DNA from: JACVRW01 sp963765135
GTDB taxonomy: Bacteria > Actinomycetota > Thermoleophilia > Solirubrobacterales > Thermoleophilaceae
Direction: 5' to 3'
NCBI GenBank assembly: GCA_963765135.1
Contig: CAVXUX010000001.1
Span: 1 to 64,000, forward strand
Length of the DNA stretch: 64,000 nucleotides
Shown here in pieces: positions 60,459 to 64,000 of the stretch (the stretch's first letter is position 1; each line of letters begins with the position of its first letter). Both the position numbers and the translations under genes were made by a program. A model generated the notes under the pieces. That model was not told where the DNA came from and made no database searches. It saw nothing but the letters and a program-made list of their open reading frames with translations.

Positions 60459-61916
60459 TGCTTCGGGGAACGCGATCTCGGTCGCGACCGGCGCCTCGGT
60501 CTCCGTCGCCGCCTCCGGCTCCTCCTGGAACACCCGCAGCGCCACCACGAGCGCCACGCCGATCAGCGCCGCGCCGACCAGGTAGGCCAGGTGGTAGCCG
60601 GAGTTCAGCGCCGACGCGGCCGACTCGCCCTGGGCGAGCGCCGAGTCGCTGCGCTCGCTCGCCAGCGTCGCCAGCACGGCCAGGCCGATCGCTCCGCCGA
60701 CCTGCACGCTCGTGTTGACCAGACCGGAGGCCAGGCCCGAGTCCTGCGGGGTCGCTCCGGACATCGCCAGCGTCATCAGCGACGGGAAGGCCAGGCCGGC
60801 TCCGAGCCCGATCAGCACGGTCGGGGGCAGCAGGTCCACCACGTAGGTGGCGTCCACCGGCGTGCGGGCGAAAAGCAGCAGCCCGGCGCCGATCGCCACC
60901 ATGCTCGGGATCAGCGTGGCCTTGGGGCCGTAGCGCATGTTCAGCTGGGCCGAGAAGCGGAACGACATCGTGCCCATCACCAGCGTGGTGGGCAGGTACG
61001 CCAGCCCGACCTCGAGCGCGTCGTAGCCGAGGACCCGCTGCATGTAGAGCGCGCCCAGGAAGAACATCCCGAACATCCCGACCACCAACAGCGCCTGCAC
61101 CAGGTTCGCCCCGCTCACGTTGCGCGAGCGGAACAGCCGCAGCGGCATCAGCGGGTTGGCCGCCTTCGCCTGCCGGATCAGGAAGGCCGCGATCAGCGCG
61201 ATCGCCACCCCGCCCAGGCCGAGCGTCTGCGTCGAGCCCCAGCCCTGCTGCTCGACCTCGAGGATCGTGTACACGCCCAGCATCAGGCCGCCGGTCAGCA
61301 GCACCGCGCCGGGGATGTCGGCGCCCTTGCCGAGCCCGATCCCCTCGCGGCCGTCGACCAGCCGCAGGGCGGCCAGCGCGGTCGCCACGCCGATCGGCAG
61401 GTTGACGAAGAAGATCCAGTGCCAGTTGATGGCCTGGGTGAGCACCCCGCCCACGATCAGGCCGATCGAGCCGCCGGCCACCGCGACGAACGTGTAGATG
61501 CCGATCGCCTTGGCCTGCTCGCGCGGCTCGGGGAACATCGTCACGATCATCCCGAGGATCACGGCCGAGGTCAGCGCGCCGCCAACGCCTTGCACGAAGC
61601 GGGCGCCGATCAGCATGCCCTGACTCTGCGCGAGGGCGCACACCAGCGAGGCGGCGGTGAACACGGCCAGCCCGACGAGGAAGACGCGCCGTTGGCCGAT
61701 CAGGTCGCCGATCCGGCCGGCCAGCAGCAGCAGGCCGCCGAAGGCGATCAGATAAGCGTTGACGACCCAGGCGAGGTTGGACTGGGAGAAGCCCAGATCG
61801 TCCTGGATGGAGGGCAGCGCAACATTCACGATCGTCGCGTCGAGCACGATCATCAGCATCCCGACGCACAGCACGTAGAGAGCGGCCCAGCGGTTCCGGT
61901 CGGTCATCGCGGTCAC
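60453..61916 (-). CDS. MFS multidrug-type transporter, DHA2 (14-helix) family
   Basis: 487 residues, 14 predicted helices. Motif A is AGRIGDLIGQRRVFLVG, motif C lies in GGVLTQAINWHWIFFVNLPIGVATALAA, and MIVLDATIVNVALPSIQDDLGFSQSNLAWVVNAY is the signature opening of EmrB/QacA relatives. Proton-driven drug or metabolite export. GTG 61916 is 9-10 nt after AAGGAG (complement of 61927-61932) and is preferred over ATG 61907 and ATG 61943. A 6-bp inverted repeat lies upstream at 61955-61970. Confidence 0.8.
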   Translation of the reverse strand: MTAMTDRNRWAALYVLCVGMLMIVLDATIVNVALPSIQDDLGFSQSNLAWVVNAYLIAFGGLLLLAGRIGDLIGQRRVFLVGLAVFTAASLVCALAQSQGMLIGARFVQGVGGALTSAVILGMIVTMFPEPREQAKAIGIYTFVAVAGGSIGLIVGGVLTQAINWHWIFFVNLPIGVATALAALRLVDGREGIGLGKGADIPGAVLLTGGLMLGVYTILEVEQQGWGSTQTLGLGGVAIALIAAFLIRQAKAANPLMPLRLFRSRNVSGANLVQALLVVGMFGMFFLGALYMQRVLGYDALEVGLAYLPTTLVMGTMSFRFSAQLNMRYGPKATLIPSMVAIGAGLLLFARTPVDATYVVDLLPPTVLIGLGAGLAFPSLMTLAMSGATPQDSGLASGLVNTSVQVGGAIGLAVLATLASERSDSALAQGESAASALNSGYHLAYLVGAALIGVALVVALRVFQEEPEAATETEAPVATEIAFPEAA

Positions 61917-61954
61917 GTCTATCGAGCTCCTTTTGGTGGTCATGTACCTACTAA

Positions 61955-61970
61955 GACCGGCTCCCCGGTC
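61955..61970. promoter_or_regulatory. Inverted repeat upstream of the MFS gene
   Basis: GACCGG (61955-61960) and CCGGTC (61965-61970) around a 4-base centre, just upstream of the ribosome site of the MFS gene. A plausible repressor site. Confidence 0.35.
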
Positions 61971-61975
61971 CGAAC

Positions 61976-62377
61976 TCATCGCTCCTGCAACAGCACTTCG
62001 CCGACCAGCTCCGGCCAGCCGTTTACACGGGCGCCGGCGGCCACGCGTGCCGCCAGGTCGGCCCCCTCGCCGATCCCGCCGACCAGGACGGCGTCGGGGT
62101 CGGCGTCGAGCTGGGTCGCGTGGTCGGCGGCCCATTCGAGGGCGGTCGTCGCCGTGTCGAAGGCGTCCGTGCGCACCGAGAGCACCACGAGGCAGTGGTC
62201 GGCGGACAGCTCGCGGCAGCGCACGTCCACCGCCTCGGCGCGCGTGTCGTCCCCCGAGAGGAAGACCAGGACCGGCGCCGGCTTGGGGCAGTCCGGGGTG
62301 GGCCAGTTGACCCTCACCCGGACGATCCCGTTCCGCTCCCTCAGCGATAGGTCAGCGTCGCGCTGCATGACCGCCAT
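61976..62377 (-). CDS. Small hydrolase-like protein without catalytic serine
   Basis: About 133 residues from ATG 62377 (an ATG at 62428 gives a longer form). It resembles a shortened Abhydrolase_3 domain: VRVRVNWPTPDCPKPAPVLVFLSGDDTRAEAVDVRCRELSADHCLVVLSVRTDAFDTATTALEWAADHATQLDADPDAVLVGGIGEGADLAARVAAGA. Where active enzymes have GDSAGG the sequence is GIGEGA, so the nucleophile Ser is absent. It stops before any Asp/His region. Divergent from the LysR-hydrolase fusion, whose C-terminal part is of the same fold. Perhaps a binding protein or a decayed gene. Confidence 0.5.
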   Translation of the reverse strand: MAVMQRDADLSLRERNGIVRVRVNWPTPDCPKPAPVLVFLSGDDTRAEAVDVRCRELSADHCLVVLSVRTDAFDTATTALEWAADHATQLDADPDAVLVGGIGEGADLAARVAAGARVNGWPELVGEVLLQER

Positions 62378-62430
62378 GGTGCTTGCGCCCGCCCAGAAAG
62401 GGAAAGGCCGATCCAGCATGGCGGTCATGC
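62365..62430. repeat. 14-bp inverted repeat in the divergent hydrolase/LysR-fusion region
   Basis: GCATGACCGCCATG (62365-62378) and CATGGCGGTCATGC (62417-62430) are perfect complements separated by 38 bases. A second pair, GCCGATC (62407-62413) and GATCGGC (62433-62439), is interleaved with it. The left arm includes the start codon of the small hydrolase-like gene. Fits an operator region with DNA looping or two dimer sites. Confidence 0.55.
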
Positions 62431-62475
62431 GCGATCGGCATGGCCCCGGAACAGGCCGGGGTCGATAATGGCTCC

Positions 62476-63654
62476 ATGGCCGACGACGACAACGTCCTCG
62501 CCTTCCCCCAGGCGCCGGAGGCGATCGAGCTGCGGCACCTGCGCGCGTTCGTCGCCGTGGCGGAGGAGCTCAACTTCGGCCGCGCGGCCGAACGCCTCTA
62601 CATCACCCAGCCGGCGCTGAGCCGGCAGATCCGCTCGCTGGAGCAGATGCTCGGCTGCGAGCTGCTGCGCCGCTCGACCCACCGCGTGGAGCTGACGCTT
62701 GCCGGCGAGGCGCTGCTCGACCGCGTCCGACCCGTCCTGCGCGAGGTCGACGCGACCGTCTCGACGGTGCAATCGCTGGGCGGCGAGCTGGTCGCGCGCG
62801 TCGCCAAGCTGTGGGAGCCGTTGGTCCAGGCTTACGCCGCCGACGCCGACGTGCAGGAGCAGCGCATGGCGTACGAGAAGCTGCTCGCGAACTTCTCGGT
62901 CCCCCCGGAGACGACCGTCCGACCGGTGACCGCGAACGGCGTTTCCTCCCTGGTGGTCGCGCAGGCGCCGGACGATCCGCCGACGCTGCTCCACCTCCAC
63001 GGCGGCGGCTACGTCCTCGGCTCGGCATTCGGATACACCCCGCTCGCCGGCGCCCTGGCGCTGGCGGCGGAGGCCGGCGTGCTCGTCCCCGACTACCGGC
63101 TGGCCCCGGAGCATCCCTTCCCGGCGGCCATCGAGGACGCCGTGTCCGCCTACCGCTGGATGCTCGACCGTGGCGCCGACGCTGGCGACCTGACGATCTC
63201 GGGCGACTCAGCCGGGGGCGGCCTGGTCGTCTCGGTCCTGCTCACGCTCAAGCGGGAGGGCCTGCCGCAGCCCGGCGGCGCGGTGCTGATGTGCCCCTGG
63301 GTCGACCTCGCGGTCGAGCTGAGCGACAACGAGGCGATGCGCCAGTCCGCCGCCGCGTACCTCGGCGGGCACCCCGCGGACGATCCGATCGCCAGCCCGT
63401 TGGGCGCTGACCTGACCGGCCTGCCCCCGCTGCTGATCCAGGCCGGCACCGGGGACGACCGCCTCGCCGACGCGAACGCGCTCACCGACCAGGCCCGCGA
63501 GCACGGCGTGGACGCGCGGCTCGAGCTCTACCCGGTCGACGCCCACGTCTTCCACATGTTCTGGTCGTTCCTGCCGGAGGCGAAGGAGGCCCTCCAGGCG
63601 GCCGGTCGGTTCGTCCGCGACAGCGAGCTCCGAGAGGACCGGCAGGCCGGGTGA
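62476..63654 (+). CDS. LysR-type HTH fused to an HSL-family alpha/beta hydrolase
   Basis: 392 residues in one uninterrupted frame. Residues ~15-75 are a LysR DNA-binding domain: IELRHLRAFVAVAEELNFGRAAERLYITQPALSRQIRSLEQMLGCELLRRSTHRVELTLAGEALL. A helical linker (to ~125) replaces the usual start of the effector domain. Residues ~125-392 are an active-looking hormone-sensitive-lipase type hydrolase: HLHGGGYVLG (H175, oxyanion), VLVPDYRLAPEHPFPAAIEDA, GDSAGG (S245), AGTGDDRLAD (Asp about 327) and DAHVFH (H357). So the periplasmic-binding-protein sensor of LysR is replaced by an esterase. It overlaps the next gene (GTGA). Both domains look functional; how they cooperate is unknown. Confidence 0.8.
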   Translation: MADDDNVLAFPQAPEAIELRHLRAFVAVAEELNFGRAAERLYITQPALSRQIRSLEQMLGCELLRRSTHRVELTLAGEALLDRVRPVLREVDATVSTVQSLGGELVARVAKLWEPLVQAYAADADVQEQRMAYEKLLANFSVPPETTVRPVTANGVSSLVVAQAPDDPPTLLHLHGGGYVLGSAFGYTPLAGALALAAEAGVLVPDYRLAPEHPFPAAIEDAVSAYRWMLDRGADAGDLTISGDSAGGGLVVSVLLTLKREGLPQPGGAVLMCPWVDLAVELSDNEAMRQSAAAYLGGHPADDPIASPLGADLTGLPPLLIQAGTGDDRLADANALTDQAREHGVDARLELYPVDAHVFHMFWSFLPEAKEALQAAGRFVRDSELREDRQAG

Positions 63655-64000
63655 CGATCCCCACCAGCCTGGTCGGGTCGTACGCGCAGCCCGGCTGGCT
63701 GCTCGACCGCGACCGGTTGCGCGACCGCTTCCCGCCGCGGGTGCGGGCCACCGAGCTGTGGCGGGTCGACCCGGCGTACCTCGAGGAGGCCCAGGACGAC
63801 GCGACCAGGCTCGCGATCGCCGACCAGGAGCGCGCCGGCCTGGACATCGTCACCGACGGCGAGATGCGACGGGAGAGCTACTCGAACCGCTTCGCGACCG
63901 CGCTCGAGGGCGTGGACATCGACAACCCGGGCTCGGCGCTCGACCGCAGCGGCCATCCCAACCCGGTGCCTCGCGTCGTCGGGCCGGTGGCTCGGCGCCA
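63651..64000 (+). CDS. MetE-like methyltransferase (UROD/MetE fold), 5' part only
   Basis: 117 codons visible before the window ends. GTG 63651 overlaps the fusion gene's stop (GTGA). TIPTSLVGSYAQPGWLLDRDRLRDRFPPRV and AIADQERAGLDIVTDGEMRRESYSNRFATALEGVD match the cobalamin-independent methionine synthase C-terminal-type family, including the short single-domain members that act as methyl or alkyl transferases (for example epoxyalkane:coenzyme M transferase relatives). The Zn ligands would lie downstream. The name methionine synthase should not be assumed for a single-domain protein. Confidence 0.7.
   Translation, partial: MTIPTSLVGSYAQPGWLLDRDRLRDRFPPRVRATELWRVDPAYLEEAQDDATRLAIADQERAGLDIVTDGEMRRESYSNRFATALEGVDIDNPGSALDRSGHPNPVPRVVGPVARR

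Noticed and set aside
1..64000. CRISPR arrays, tRNA or rRNA genes, insertion sequences, prophage genes or integration sites.
   Set aside because: No regularly spaced repeats beyond the 11-bp operator arrays, no tRNA-like cloverleaf or rRNA stretches, and no transposase, integrase or recombinase motif were found.

Overview
The window is about 70% GC, with GTG and TTG starts, start/stop overlaps (ATGA, GTGA), two F420-type oxidoreductase families, a methylmalonyl-CoA/propionyl-CoA carboxylase gene set and a RsbB/SigB-like sigma factor. It fits a deep-branching high-GC actinobacterium, most likely class Thermoleophilia (Solirubrobacterales-like). That placement is an inference from gene families, not from a marker gene. 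No rRNA, tRNA, CRISPR array, insertion sequence or phage gene was seen, so this looks like ordinary chromosome.

Layout. 1-0.7 kb: 3' end of a methylmalonyl-CoA mutase large subunit. 0.9-6.5 kb: ABC exporter of the MacB/LolD type, a membrane-anchored alpha/beta hydrolase and two small membrane proteins. 6.5-8.9 kb (minus): secreted PHP-domain metallohydrolase and a methyltransferase. 9-13.8 kb: SRPBCC-like protein, TAT-exported sulfatase-like enzyme, propionyl-CoA carboxylase beta subunit, RTX-repeat secreted protein. 13.8-25.6 kb (minus): a long envelope cluster holding a polyprenyl-phosphate glycosyltransferase-GtrA fusion, an HPr-kinase-like protein, a GT39-type glycosyltransferase, a secreted phospholipase C-like enzyme, an unknown exported protein, a GH99-like protein, a secreted metallophosphatase, a Pro-rich membrane protein and an Fn3-type secreted protein, headed by a GAF-LuxR regulator and a peptidoglycan-binding membrane protein. 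25.6-33.5 kb: phosphoesterase, sigma factor, RHH-membrane protein, large secreted esterase, cupin, DUF3352 lipoprotein, ornithine-cyclodeaminase relative and a small carboxylase-epsilon-like protein. 33.6-42.6 kb: amidase, then a compact assimilatory sulfate operon (sulfite reductase, cysH, cysD, cysN, TauE/SafE) followed by a P450-TetR pair. 42.6-49.7 kb: two TAP-type hydrolases, propionyl-CoA carboxylase alpha, FAD oxidoreductase, SnoaL-like protein. 49.7-58.6 kb: MBL hydrolase, HAD dehalogenase, sucCD, F420/PPOX enzyme, enoyl-CoA hydratase, PolX-like protein, LVIVD protein, LLM oxidoreductase. 58.6-64 kb: fasciclin and DUF378 genes divergent from a CarH-type B12 photoreceptor repressor, an MFS exporter, a small hydrolase-like protein, a LysR-HTH/alpha-beta hydrolase fusion and the start of a MetE-like gene.

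Themes. Propionyl-CoA to succinyl-CoA metabolism is encoded in pieces (pccB, pccA, an epsilon-like subunit, mutase, sucCD) and depends on B12; B12 also serves as the chromophore of the CarH-like regulator. Many genes carry a TAnnnT hexamer 6-11 nt upstream of the start codon and no Shine-Dalgarno sequence, which points to widespread leaderless transcription.

Sequence quality is uneven. Between 1 and 27.5 kb almost every gene has one or more single-base frameshifts, mostly in G/C runs, and from 14 to 25 kb they come every 100-200 bases; from 27.7 to 64 kb they are nearly absent. The protein signal continues across each shift, so I treat these as sequence errors rather than pseudogenes, and boundaries in 14-25 kb are approximate.
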